DNA of 46,414 nucleotides from a virus. Position numbers and translations under genes: made by a program. The DNA lies in the IMG/VR virus record IMGVR_UViG_3300048997_000259, positions 1-46,414 of that record. The stretch is one strand, 5' to 3'. Positions 36,639 through 44,176 of this stretch are shown piece after piece (the first letter of the stretch is position 1; each line of letters starts with the position of its first letter). The notes under the pieces are model-generated. The model had not been told where the DNA came from and searched no databases. It worked only from the letters and a program-made list of their open reading frames with translations.

Positions 36639-36652
36639 CTAAACGGTGAGGA
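36632..36652 (+). terminator. Hairpin after attP
   Basis: TCCTTACC pairs with GGTGAGGA around a 5-base loop (one T-G pair), followed by TTGTGCGTTTT. A possible terminator isolating the integrase region from the early operon that begins at 36757; it overlaps the right arm repeat. Confidence 0.45.
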
Positions 36653-36756
36653 TTGTGCGTTTTACATCCCGACAATCTGAACGCGGTCCTCCCCAGAGCA
36701 ACTGTTTTTCTGGTGTAGGTCGAAGTGTGTTCAGCGTCCAGCCTGAAGGAGGATAA

Positions 36757-36975
36757 ATGCCGCACGACAAGAATGGCGTAGCGGCGCTCGCGGTCGGTGA
36801 CGAGATCACGATCCGCGCCAAAGTCACCTCGATTCAAACCGGGGAAGAGTATTGCAATCTGAGCGCCTCGACGCTTGAGCCGATGTTCCCGAGCGACTCC
36901 CCGACGACAATCACCTTGAACACTAAACAGGTTGAGAAAGTTCAGAAAGAAGCGCTGGCGGAAGCCGGCAGTTGA
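36757..36975 (+). CDS. Small beta-rich protein, first gene of rightward early operon
   Basis: 72 aa with an excellent GAAGGAGG upstream. Reads as a small beta-barrel (LAVGDEITIRAKVTSIQTGE, TITLNTKQVEKV), consistent with an OB/SH3-type fold. Strong translation signals suggest an abundant early protein. It is followed by a 9-bp hairpin. No named family recognised. Confidence 0.7.
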   Translation: MPHDKNGVAALAVGDEITIRAKVTSIQTGEEYCNLSASTLEPMFPSDSPTTITLNTKQVEKVQKEALAEAGS

Positions 36976-36984
36976 AAAAGCAAA

Positions 36985-37011
36985 CGGCGCGGAGTGCTGA
37001 TGTCCGCGCCG
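36985..37011 (+). terminator. GC-rich hairpin within early operon
   Basis: CGGCGCGGA (36985-36993) pairs perfectly with TCCGCGCCG (37003-37011) around 9 bases. There is no T-run after it, so attenuation or message stability is likelier than full termination. Confidence 0.5.
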
Positions 37012-37039
37012 CCGTAAAACACGTCAAGGAGCCTTGCGA

Positions 37040-37198
37040 ATGGCCTCAACAGTTGCAGCGTACCCCAACCCGGAAATTTCGTCCAGCACTTTCCTTCCCG
37101 CCATTTATGCGGCTTTAACTTCTGTGGTCGCCAAAGACTTCGTGGCCGGGGTGTTCCTGGTCGTGATTCTGCTGGTGCTGTGCATGGTGCCCGCATGA
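37040..37198 (+). CDS. Small membrane protein
   Basis: 52 aa from ATG 37040 with AAGGAG upstream. A polar N-terminus, then a C-terminal membrane span (FVAGVFLVVILLVLCMVPA). ATGA overlap with the next gene. Typical of phage early genes for host takeover or exclusion; the function is unknown. Confidence 0.6.
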   Translation: MASTVAAYPNPEISSSTFLPAIYAALTSVVAKDFVAGVFLVVILLVLCMVPA

Positions 37199-37572
37199 TC
37201 TACGACGTGATCCGTAATCGCCGGGATCAGAGCGGATCGCACGATGAAATCGTGGTTCGCGGACTGACGCTTGAGGCAGCTCGCCAGAAAGCGACCGAAC
37301 TGCAAGCTGATTATCGCAACGCGAATCCCGAAAAAACATCTTGGACGTGTGATTTGTTCATGATTCGGCTGGACGAGAAGTTGATGGATGCCACGCCGGA
37401 AATAGTTAGAGCACTCCAAGACGCGCACAATTATTTGAACGGGATGGCGGCTTATCTGGCCACGTGCGCAACAGCTGTAATCCTCAACAACCTTGAAACG
37501 ACCATCGCCGCTCTCCACAAAGAGGCCGACAAGTATGAGGCAGTGATTCGCAAAGCCCGAGGCGAAGCATGA
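37195..37572 (+). CDS. Hypothetical protein
   Basis: 125 aa from ATG 37195, coupled by ATGA. The first half is a small alpha/beta unit (IYDVIRNRRDQSGSHDEIVV, TLEAARQKATELQADYR). The second half is helical (VRALQDAHNYLNGMAAYLA). No family recognised. It is coupled at its end with a zinc-ribbon protein gene. Confidence 0.65.
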   Translation: MIYDVIRNRRDQSGSHDEIVVRGLTLEAARQKATELQADYRNANPEKTSWTCDLFMIRLDEKLMDATPEIVRALQDAHNYLNGMAAYLATCATAVILNNLETTIAALHKEADKYEAVIRKARGEA

Positions 37573-37823
37573 AGGGACTGACCGTCAAGCTGACTCGTCT
37601 CTCGATTTGTCCGTGCGGCGAGCCTGTGTTGATGGATGAAATTCCGCTGGGGACTACGTACCGCGTTTATCCCGAAACCATTCGGCGCGGATTTTCCTAT
37701 CGCTGCGGAAAATGCGGCAGGCTTCAGTACAACGTTCAGGTCATATCAGCGGACAACCGCGACGGATCGGGACGCGGCGAGTTGCCGTTGGCTTTATTCG
37801 ATCTTGCGGAGGTCGCGGCATGA
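37569..37823 (+). CDS. Zinc-ribbon hypothetical protein
   Basis: 84 aa; CPCG (about 15-18) and CGKCG (about 46-50) give a four-cysteine ribbon on either side of a beta loop (LMDEIPLGTTYRVYPETI). Overlaps both neighbours by ATGA. Perhaps an RNA polymerase- or DNA-interacting adaptor; not assigned. Confidence 0.65.
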   Translation: MKGLTVKLTRLSICPCGEPVLMDEIPLGTTYRVYPETIRRGFSYRCGKCGRLQYNVQVISADNRDGSGRGELPLALFDLAEVAA

Positions 37824-38149
37824 GCACCCAGTCTCAATACCCATCGCGCAACGCCATGAAGCGCGCCTTTCGTGAAGGCAAGGGCCGCTACGACGACGGC
37901 CAATCCAGTTGGTCGGTGAACTGCCAGAATGCGCGGGCGCGCGGACGCAGGCCGATGTCAGAAGCCATCAAAATCGTGCGGACACTCTTGAAGGCAGAAG
38001 GCCGCAATGTTTCCGTTGCCGATGCCCGCACGGCTTTAATTCTCTCGCACGATGGCGAGTGGCACCACACTTCGAAATTCGGCAACCGCACGGATTACTA
38101 CAATCCCGGCGCGGCGATTGAGTACCTGCGAAAGGCGGTGAAGCTGTGA
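37820..38149 (+). CDS. Hypothetical protein with possible winged-helix end
   Basis: 109 aa from ATG 37820. A basic N-terminus (SRNAMKRAFREGKGRYDDGQ), then a helical domain EAIKIVRTLLKAEGRNVSVA, and a C-terminal GEWHHTSKFGNRTDYYNPG. The middle might be a small DNA-binding fold. Tightly coupled on both sides. No family recognised. Confidence 0.65.
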   Translation: MSTQSQYPSRNAMKRAFREGKGRYDDGQSSWSVNCQNARARGRRPMSEAIKIVRTLLKAEGRNVSVADARTALILSHDGEWHHTSKFGNRTDYYNPGAAIEYLRKAVKL

Positions 38150-38460
38150 GCCAAGCACAACACACGCCCGAACCTTGGAATTTTATCGCGGAAGTTGGTC
38201 GGATCGAGGACAGCAAGGGTGACACTATCGCATTTATTTCTGGACGTGCGCGACTTTTCGGAACCGATCGCTGGACTGAAGCTTTTGCCAATGGCTGCCT
38301 GATCGCAGTCGCACCGGAGCTGCTCAAAGCACTGGAAAGAATTATGGATTCCGATCCCATTCGGCACATTCTCGGGTTGAATCATCGTTACCAGAAGGAT
38401 TGCAACTGCCCGAAATGTGAGATTGAAGCTGTGATCGAAAAGAGCAGGAGCCTTGCATGA
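38146..38460 (+). CDS. Conserved small phage protein (HTPEPW type)
   Basis: 104 aa from GTG 38146. The start QAQHTPEPWNFIAEVGRIED and the AFANGCLIAVAPELLKALE centre match a small protein found in very many phages, function unknown. The C-terminus adds CNCPKCEIE, a zinc-like cluster. Coupled to both neighbours. Confidence 0.75.
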   Translation: MSQAQHTPEPWNFIAEVGRIEDSKGDTIAFISGRARLFGTDRWTEAFANGCLIAVAPELLKALERIMDSDPIRHILGLNHRYQKDCNCPKCEIEAVIEKSRSLA

Positions 38461-38633
38461 GTCTGCGCTTCCCACCTCTACCCGCAGTGAACTCGCGCTG
38501 CACTCTGTGCGGCGGATCGGGCTGGCGCTACGTGGCCAAGAATCGCGTGACCAGGTGCCAGTGCCGAAAAGGGAAGGATCGACCGGACTTGTCGATCGTG
38601 GATCACAAATCGAACGCGGCGGGTGAGCGATGA
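38457..38633 (+). CDS. Small C4 zinc-finger protein
   Basis: 58 aa. CTLCGGSGW followed by CQCRKGK gives a DnaJ-like CxxCxGxG...CxC finger between residues 15 and 38. The C-terminus is polar. ATGA overlaps on both sides. Small finger proteins of this kind often accompany phage replication genes; role unknown. Confidence 0.6.
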   Translation: MSLRFPPLPAVNSRCTLCGGSGWRYVAKNRVTRCQCRKGKDRPDLSIVDHKSNAAGER

Positions 38634-38836
38634 ACAAAGGCGATCACGTTCGGATCACAGCAACCAAGCCAGACGGTACGCCACATCCGCATGCAGGTAA
38701 GACCGGCATCATTGCCGAGGTGTTCTCTTTTGCGCCGCGAATCACGGTGCTGTTGGATCGAGGGCAAGAGCTTGGCGGAACCTACGCAGTCGTATCCAGT
38801 TCATGTGTCGAACAATTGGCGGCGGGTGAGCGATGA
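38630..38836 (+). CDS. SH3-like small protein
   Basis: 68 aa: MNKGDHVRITATKPDGTPHP, then GKTGIIAEVFSFAPRITVLL and GGTYAVVSSSCVEQL. This reads as a five-strand KOW/SH3-like barrel, a fold used in nucleic-acid or protein contacts. Coupled to both neighbours. Function unknown. Confidence 0.65.
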   Translation: MNKGDHVRITATKPDGTPHPHAGKTGIIAEVFSFAPRITVLLDRGQELGGTYAVVSSSCVEQLAAGER

Positions 38837-39036
38837 AACCTTTCGAACTCATTGCCGAAATCTGCAAACCTGCGAACTTGCCGGCCAATTTTCGCAGACC
38901 AGTGGAGTTGGCCCGCGTGTTTCGCGTTCTCGCTGGGCGTTTGCCGGAATCGAGAACGCTCGACGGTCGCCGAGTGCTCGACCAGTCCGACTTTACTCAC
39001 TGGCTGCGCGAGTTGGCAGAAGAGGCGGAAAAGTAG
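38833..39036 (+). CDS. Small helical protein before HerA-like ATPase
   Basis: 67 aa, MKPFELIAEICKPANLPANF, then RVFRVLAGRLPESRTLDGRR. Helical, with no motif. The ATPase ATG follows the TAG stop directly, so it may be a partner of the ATPase. Not recognised. Confidence 0.6.
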   Translation: MKPFELIAEICKPANLPANFRRPVELARVFRVLAGRLPESRTLDGRRVLDQSDFTHWLRELAEEAEK

Positions 39037-40785
39037 ATGACAAAACTTCCGTTTCCAGAGCGCGTGCTGCATCAGCACATCGCCACGCTGGGCAAGACCG
39101 GCGCCGGAAAATCTTCCGCCATGCGCGTCATTGCCGAGCACCTACTCGACAAGAATCGGCGGGTCGCCATCATCGATCCGAAAGGCGACTGGTGGGGCTT
39201 GAAATCTTCTGCCGACGGCAAGAGCGCCGGTTATCCGGTCATCACCTTTGGCAATTTCAAAGAGGAACGCGCGACTGATGTTCCGATCAATGAGCAATCA
39301 GGCAAGCACGTTGCCGAATTGATTGCCACCGGGAATCGTCCGTGCGTCCTCGGATTTCGCGGCTGGATGCCTGGGCAGCTCACGCGCTTCTGGCTTGATT
39401 TCGCGCCGACTCTTTTCAACGCCAACGAAGGCGAACTGTACGTCATCATCGACGAGGTTCACAACTTCGCGCCCAAGGGCAAGATCATGGACCCGCAAGC
39501 AGGGAAGTGCTTGCACTGGACCAATCGCATCATGAGCGAAGGCCGCGGGCTGGGCCTGACGTTCTTCATTGCTTCGCAGCGCCCGCAGAAGGTCCACAAC
39601 GACACGCTGGACAATTGCGAAACCCTGATCGCGATGCGAGTCACCCATCCGCGATCGCGCGACGCCGCCGAAGAATGGATCAACGCGAAAGGCGATCCCA
39701 AGTTCGAGAAGGAAGTTCTCGGCTCGCTCGCGCAACTGAAACGCGGTGAGGCTTGGGTGTGGTCACCGGAAAACGGATTCGGTCCGGAGCGCGTGCAGTT
39801 CCCGATGTTTCAGACCTTCGATTCTTTCGCGCCGCCGCAAGTTCAAAAGAAAGTCAGTCAGGCGGGCTGGGCGGAAGTGGATCTAGACCAGGTCAAACAG
39901 AAACTTGCGACCGTGATCGCAGAGGCAAAGGCGAATGACCCGAAAGAGCTGAAGGCAGAAGTCTTCCGACTGAGGCAGGAGCTGGCCAAGAAGCCGGCGT
40001 CGGTCACATCGGCGCCGATTGTTCAGGAGAAAGAAAAGATCGTCGAAGTGTCGGTGTTCACCGACAACGACAAGCAATCTCTCGCTGCACTGCAAAGAGA
40101 GTTGTCGGAGATTACGGGCCTCGCCCATGATGTTGCTTCAGTCCAGGCCATCATTCAAAGGGCGATTGACACAGTTGCAAAGCAGCGATTCCTTACTGCG
40201 CCCCCGCGATTCACAAAGCCGATTCCAGCGCCGCAGAATATACGCCACCAGCCAGGGCGAGTTGAATCACACGTCGAATCGAACGGTGACCTCTCTCGCC
40301 CGCAACTCAAGTTGATCGAAGCCCTGGGCGAAGCGGAAGCCATTGGACGCAAAGAAATCTCGCGCTCCTGGCTGGCCTTCATCGCTGGCGTTTCGCCGCT
40401 ATCGTCCGGCTTTGAAAAAAACGTGAGCACTTTAAGTGCGAAGGGAATGCTGCGTTATCCCGCGTCCGGTTGCGTTGCGCTCACTGACGTTGGCCGCACA
40501 CTCGTGCCGCCGATCTCGACGCCGCTGACTACCGAGTCATTGCTCGATCGCGTGTGTCGCTTGTTATCCGGGCCGCAAGAAACATTGCTGCGCGTTCTGC
40601 ATCGTGAATACCCGAACTCTTTGACCAGGTCGGAACTCGCGCGCCACGCCAATGTGAGCGAGTTATCGAGCGGATTCGAAAAGAACGTCTCGACGCTTTC
40701 CGGTCGCGAGCTGGTGGAGTATCCCGGAAAGGGTGAAGTAGTTTGCGCCGATTGGTTGTTCATCGGTGACGAGGTGGCTGCATGA
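39037..40785 (+). CDS. HerA/FtsK-like DNA translocase ATPase
   Basis: 582 aa. Walker A GKTGAGKSS (residues 19-27), a DPKGDWWG signature, Walker B VIIDEVHNF (about 134-142) and the sensor region FIASQRPQKVHND (about 175-187) mark a HerA-type (VirB4/FtsK superfamily) hexameric ATPase. The C-terminal third has two winged-helix-like repeats, each with the phrase SSGFEKNVSTLS (near 455 and 545). Such ATPases move dsDNA. Its presence before a methyltransferase and a Rep gene suggests a role in replication or segregation rather than packaging. Coupled to the next gene. Confidence 0.85.
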   Translation: MTKLPFPERVLHQHIATLGKTGAGKSSAMRVIAEHLLDKNRRVAIIDPKGDWWGLKSSADGKSAGYPVITFGNFKEERATDVPINEQSGKHVAELIATGNRPCVLGFRGWMPGQLTRFWLDFAPTLFNANEGELYVIIDEVHNFAPKGKIMDPQAGKCLHWTNRIMSEGRGLGLTFFIASQRPQKVHNDTLDNCETLIAMRVTHPRSRDAAEEWINAKGDPKFEKEVLGSLAQLKRGEAWVWSPENGFGPERVQFPMFQTFDSFAPPQVQKKVSQAGWAEVDLDQVKQKLATVIAEAKANDPKELKAEVFRLRQELAKKPASVTSAPIVQEKEKIVEVSVFTDNDKQSLAALQRELSEITGLAHDVASVQAIIQRAIDTVAKQRFLTAPPRFTKPIPAPQNIRHQPGRVESHVESNGDLSRPQLKLIEALGEAEAIGRKEISRSWLAFIAGVSPLSSGFEKNVSTLSAKGMLRYPASGCVALTDVGRTLVPPISTPLTTESLLDRVCRLLSGPQETLLRVLHREYPNSLTRSELARHANVSELSSGFEKNVSTLSGRELVEYPGKGEVVCADWLFIGDEVAA

Positions 40786-41933
40786 CCTGTGGAATGTGCG
40801 GCGCTCCCATCTCGCTCACCCGTCGCCTCTGCGGTCTGTGTCTTAACCGGGCGCATCTCGCCGGCTGCCCCTCGCCGAGTAGCGAATGCAGTTGCGGATT
40901 CTCCGAGTTGTTCTGGGCGGACGTGGAAGCTTGCTATCTGGCGATGCCGCTCTGCATCGAGCTTTACGCCGGATTGCACGGCTGGGGAGAAGGCTTTGCC
41001 ACCGAAGGTTATAGGTGTGTGGGATTCGACATCGTGGACATGTGCGCCCTGCTCGGACATCGTCGGTCGGCGAGTTGCCAGCTGGTTTTGCAGGACGTGC
41101 TCACCCTGCACGGTTCGCAGTTCAAAGATGCGGCGGTGATCGTGGCTTCGCCACCGTGCCAGGAATATTCGTATCGGGCGATGCCCTGGTCGCGCGCCAG
41201 GTCCTTACCGCCGCCAGACAATTCTCTTTTCGAAGCCTGCTTCCGGATTCAGCGTGAAGCATGCGAAGCTGCCGGCCGATTCATTCCGCTGATCGTTGAA
41301 AACGTCAGAGGCGCGCAGAAGTGGGTTGGCAAAGCCAAGTGGCATTTCGGCTCGTACTACTTGTGGGGAGATGTTCCCGCGCTGATGCCGATTGCTCAAT
41401 CGCGCAAGATCGCCGGCCAGAACTGGAAAGATTTTCGCCGCACCGGAGAAATCTCTCCGCACTGGCGAATGAAGGCGTTTCAATCGCTGCCCAACGATGG
41501 CGGTTACAAGTGTGCGCAGTTAATAAAGTTCGACGACGGCGCGTCCCATACCAGGCACCTCACCAATCCGGCTGAGCACGTGCGCATCGAGTACGCGGGA
41601 GTCAAGTTGGCATCGCCAGGGCACTACCGCAAATCCGGCAGCGGACCTGATTGGTTCGATGGCGGCGGGGCTGCCAGTGGATCGAACTCCCTGAAGCGCA
41701 AAGCCGCATCCGCGATGCTGGCGAAGATCCCGTTTCCTCTCGCGCAGCACATTGCGCGGGTCTTTCACCCCAGCAGCTTCGGGGTTGATCTTGATCTTGG
41801 TTTTGCTTTTGGCGCTCGCCCTCCCGAAATTCGCCGGATCACGGACGATTCCGGGCGAGACGGAGGGACACCGGCTTATCCCCAGGCAGGCGATAGCGGT
41901 GCGCTCCCCTCAGGGGCGGGGGGGTGGTCTTGA
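40782..41933 (+). CDS. C5-cytosine DNA methyltransferase with N-terminal zinc ribbon
   Basis: 383 aa. N-terminal ribbon CGMCGAP...CGLC (residues 3-20). The methylase core follows: motif I ELYAGLHGWGEGF (about 59), FDIVDM for the SAM-acidic site, motif IV ASPPCQEYS with the catalytic cysteine (about 124), and motif VI IVENVRG (about 173). The target-recognition part is short and non-standard. It starts within the ATPase stop (ATGA), so it is made with HerA. Likely DNA protection or modification; whether it targets phage or host is unknown. No restriction enzyme is adjacent. Confidence 0.8.
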   Translation: MTCGMCGAPISLTRRLCGLCLNRAHLAGCPSPSSECSCGFSELFWADVEACYLAMPLCIELYAGLHGWGEGFATEGYRCVGFDIVDMCALLGHRRSASCQLVLQDVLTLHGSQFKDAAVIVASPPCQEYSYRAMPWSRARSLPPPDNSLFEACFRIQREACEAAGRFIPLIVENVRGAQKWVGKAKWHFGSYYLWGDVPALMPIAQSRKIAGQNWKDFRRTGEISPHWRMKAFQSLPNDGGYKCAQLIKFDDGASHTRHLTNPAEHVRIEYAGVKLASPGHYRKSGSGPDWFDGGGAASGSNSLKRKAASAMLAKIPFPLAQHIARVFHPSSFGVDLDLGFAFGARPPEIRRITDDSGRDGGTPAYPQAGDSGALPSGAGGWS

Positions 41934-41980
41934 CTTTACGTTCGGCAGTTGAAGGCTCTGGCGGTCGAGATCGGACGATA

Positions 41981-42016
41981 GCAGAGTGCGGGGCTTTTTA
42001 GCGCCCCGCACTCTGC
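41981..42016 (+). terminator. Perfect 14-bp hairpin between methylase and Rep genes
   Basis: GCAGAGTGCGGGGC (41981-41994) and GCCCCGCACTCTGC (42003-42016) enclose TTTTTAGC; GGTTTT follows. It may terminate the upstream operon. Because it sits about 110 bases before a rolling-circle Rep gene it could equally be a structural part of an origin. Confidence 0.7.
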
Positions 42017-42128
42017 GGTTTTAAGCGAAGCACGGCGGGTCTTTGCGGGTTCGCACGTGCCTCGCTTGAGGTGTGTCTTGTCGATTGTACTCGGGGTTTT
42101 GGGGTTGCTTTTGATTTTGAGGTCTTTA

Positions 42129-42135
42129 CTTGATA
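42129..42135 (+). other. Candidate rolling-circle nick site CTTGATA
   Basis: CTTGATA is the conserved nick core of pC194/pUB110-type double-strand origins, cut after CTTG in those plasmids. Here it overlaps the TTG start of the Rep gene, in the context CTTTACTTGATACC. Seven bases is a weak signal, but the matching Rep family and the nearby hairpin add weight. Confidence 0.4.
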
Positions 42136-43209
42136 CCAGTGCATAAATCGACAGATTTCAACTCGGCATCGTCGTCCTCCGCTCAACCATTTTTGAATAA
42201 GGCGGTTTCACTTCTAGATCGTTACGTCTTGCAGGGGAAATTAGTGGAAGCTCTTGAAAACACGGAGTACCACAAGCATTTGGCGGTGAAGGTTTACAAC
42301 TGCCACAAACGCTTTCGAAAGAAGCGTTGCGACCAGAATCACGACTGGGCTGTGGTTGACGAGAAAAACAAGCCTTGCTCGCTGCGAATTTGCCCGCACT
42401 GTGCATCTCGTCGTTCGCGAATTGTGGCGGCGCGGACGCAGAAGCTTCTTTTTGGGAAAACTGGTTTGCGTTATGCCGTGTTGGCGGAGCGCAATTCGGA
42501 AAATTTGCAAGCGGGTGTGCGCTCGCTATGGAGAGCCTGGACAAGTCTTCGTCGTTCGGTGTGCTGGAAGGCGAAGGTGAAGGGATGCATTGTGGCGCTA
42601 GAGGTCACCTATAACCCGAAGCGAAAGACTTGGCATCCCCATTTGAACGTGCTGATGGAGGGGGAATATTTTCCGTTTGAGGAGTTGAACAAGGCGTGGA
42701 TTAAGGCGACAGAGGGGAACGGGCGGACCAGCCGGATTCAAGCTGCAGACCATGAAACCGTTTTCGAGTTGCTGAAGTACACGCTGAAAGTGGCCGCGCG
42801 CGACAAAGACACCGGGGAATTTGAGTTGATCTTCGATGAGCCGGAAGCTATTGACGAATTTTTGTCAGCCGTCCATGGGAGCCGCCTGGTGCGGAGTTAT
42901 GGCACCTTGCACGGTTTAAAACTCGAAGATGAAGACGAGGAAAAAGCCCGCGAAAAATGCCCGGATTGTGGTTCGACTTGTGTGATCGATTTGGGCGGGG
43001 TGACCCACAATCAGCTGAGTTTCGATTTTGAAAAACAAACTTTCCGCGTGGTGCGTGCCCCTACGGAAGCCGATGTCGGCTTGCATCTCGTCCGAGATAA
43101 CCACTCGCGCCGGGTTTCAACTAATCCCGAATCGATTGCGTTGGCAGTGGAAGCGCGGCGCGCGATGAGGTCTTACGAAAAAGCGGTCGCACTGAAATTC
43201 GCAGCTTGA
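42130..43209 (+). CDS. Plasmid-type rolling-circle replication initiator (Rep_1-like HUH)
   Basis: 359 aa from TTG 42130 with a GAGG upstream. Near residue 81 is the Rep_1 zinc segment SLRICPHCASRRSR. The metal-binding HUH motif is WHPHLNVL (about 167-174). The catalytic tyrosine lies in LLKYTLKVA (about 213-221). A C-terminal CPDCGSTC (about 277) adds a second finger. The enzyme nicks one strand at a double-strand origin, staying 5'-linked. In a tailed phage it implies rolling-circle or sigma replication started by a plasmid-like initiator. Motifs are in standard order. Confidence 0.85.
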   Translation: MIPVHKSTDFNSASSSSAQPFLNKAVSLLDRYVLQGKLVEALENTEYHKHLAVKVYNCHKRFRKKRCDQNHDWAVVDEKNKPCSLRICPHCASRRSRIVAARTQKLLFGKTGLRYAVLAERNSENLQAGVRSLWRAWTSLRRSVCWKAKVKGCIVALEVTYNPKRKTWHPHLNVLMEGEYFPFEELNKAWIKATEGNGRTSRIQAADHETVFELLKYTLKVAARDKDTGEFELIFDEPEAIDEFLSAVHGSRLVRSYGTLHGLKLEDEDEEKAREKCPDCGSTCVIDLGGVTHNQLSFDFEKQTFRVVRAPTEADVGLHLVRDNHSRRVSTNPESIALAVEARRAMRSYEKAVALKFAA

Positions 43210-43219
43210 GGAGGTTACC

Positions 43220-43390
43220 GTGGTCAACGTTTGTCATCGCTGCGGAATAGATCTTTCGCTGGCTCACTGTGCAGCGTGCGGCGGCGGACCGTGTACACAC
43301 TTTTCGTGTGCTTGTTGTGGCGGGCATTACTGTCACGTATGCCTCGCAACTCACAATCGCGAGAATTGGTGCGAGAAAAAGGCGTCGTGA
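43220..43390 (+). CDS. Very Cys-rich small zinc-binding protein
   Basis: 56 aa from GTG 43220 with GAGGAGG at ideal spacing. Ten cysteines and five histidines (CHRCG, HCAACGGGPC, CACCGGHYCHVC, CLATHN) suggest two or more zinc sites, B-box-like. It lies right after Rep and may regulate it or bind partner proteins. No named family recognised. Confidence 0.65.
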   Translation: MVNVCHRCGIDLSLAHCAACGGGPCTHFSCACCGGHYCHVCLATHNRENWCEKKAS

Positions 43391-43399
43391 TTTCGAGTT

Positions 43400-43437
43400 T
43401 GCGGCCTAAAGCCGCATAAATAGCGGCAATTAGCCGC
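43400..43437 (+). promoter_or_regulatory. Tandem GCGGC/GCCGC palindromes before the 43456 gene
   Basis: TGCGGC-ctaaa-GCCGCA (43400-43416) and GCGGC-aatta-GCCGC (43423-43437) lie 22 bases apart, two helical turns. The middle GCCGC and GCGGC can also pair with each other, giving mutually exclusive stems. This could be a two-site operator or a translational switch just upstream of the start at 43456. Confidence 0.5.
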
Positions 43438-43455
43438 ACAAAAAGGAGAAGCAAA

Positions 43456-43815
43456 ATGGCAACAGCACCAGCAACACCCATCAGCAGCAAGCGGCCAGAG
43501 ATGGTCGAAGTGAAAGCACCGAAACAGGTCCAGTTCGAAAAGCAGGGTCAGACGCTAAACGGCGTACTGGTTTCGATCGAGCCCACAACCGTGAAAGACA
43601 AACAGGCGATCGAGTATCTGATCGTGGACGAGCGGGGAGATCGATCGACCTTTCTCGGCACGGCTGACCTCAACAAGAAAATTCATTCCGGCCACATTGG
43701 TCACATGCTCGAAATCCGCTATGAGACCAATGACAGCTCTTTCCAGAAAGAAGGACAGAGCGCGATGAAAATCTTCAAAGTCCTGGCCTCGAAGGAGAAG
43801 GTCGCTGGATTTTGA
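43456..43815 (+). CDS. Abundant small protein, possible ssDNA-binding OB-fold
   Basis: 119 aa with AAAAAGGAG upstream. After a flexible N-terminus the body is beta-rich with PKQVQFEKQGQTLNGVLVSI, YLIVDERGDRSTFLGTADL and HMLEIRYETNDSSFQKEG, which reads as a five-strand barrel. A basic/aromatic mix and location after Rep hint at a single-strand DNA-binding role, needed in rolling-circle replication. The fold and role are inference; the gene itself is clear. Confidence 0.65.
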   Translation: MATAPATPISSKRPEMVEVKAPKQVQFEKQGQTLNGVLVSIEPTTVKDKQAIEYLIVDERGDRSTFLGTADLNKKIHSGHIGHMLEIRYETNDSSFQKEGQSAMKIFKVLASKEKVAGF

Positions 43816-43888
43816 AGCTGGTGCTGTAACTGCCGGGGTGCGGGATTGCGGTCTCGCACCTTGGCAGATTTTCAAGGGAGTTAATGCG

Positions 43889-44176
43889 ATGGAATTCTTG
43901 ACGACTCACACTTGGTACGACTGCAAATGTCATCGCCAGTTCTGTCAGTTTTGCGACGGCGGCCTCGCCGCTTGCACCGTCTGCCAAGGATTTGAAGGTT
44001 CGCTTCCGACCGACTGTCCTGGCGTTGCTATGACGCAGGTGCAGCAAGACCTGGTGTACGAAGGGAATCTCGATTTCCGTGTTGGACGAGGTTGGGTCAC
44101 CCCGGACGGAAACGGGCGAAGCATGGGAGATGTGGCGATCATCGCCGAGAATATGCGTCACGAGGCGCACACGTGA
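43889..44176 (+). CDS. Conserved Cys-rich phage protein
   Basis: 95 aa from ATG 43889. The signature CKCHRQFCQFCDGG, then CTVCQGFEGSLPTDCPG, with EGSLxTDCPG, matches a small zinc-binding protein widespread in phages and never assigned a role. The C-terminus is beta-rich. Coupled by GTG overlap to the next gene. Confidence 0.75.
   Translation: MEFLTTHTWYDCKCHRQFCQFCDGGLAACTVCQGFEGSLPTDCPGVAMTQVQQDLVYEGNLDFRVGRGWVTPDGNGRSMGDVAIIAENMRHEAHT

Noticed and set aside
38691-39278. 195-aa plus-strand frame across two small genes and the HerA start
   Set aside because: Out of frame with a chain of ATGA-coupled genes and the Walker A motif; Arg/Ser-rich.
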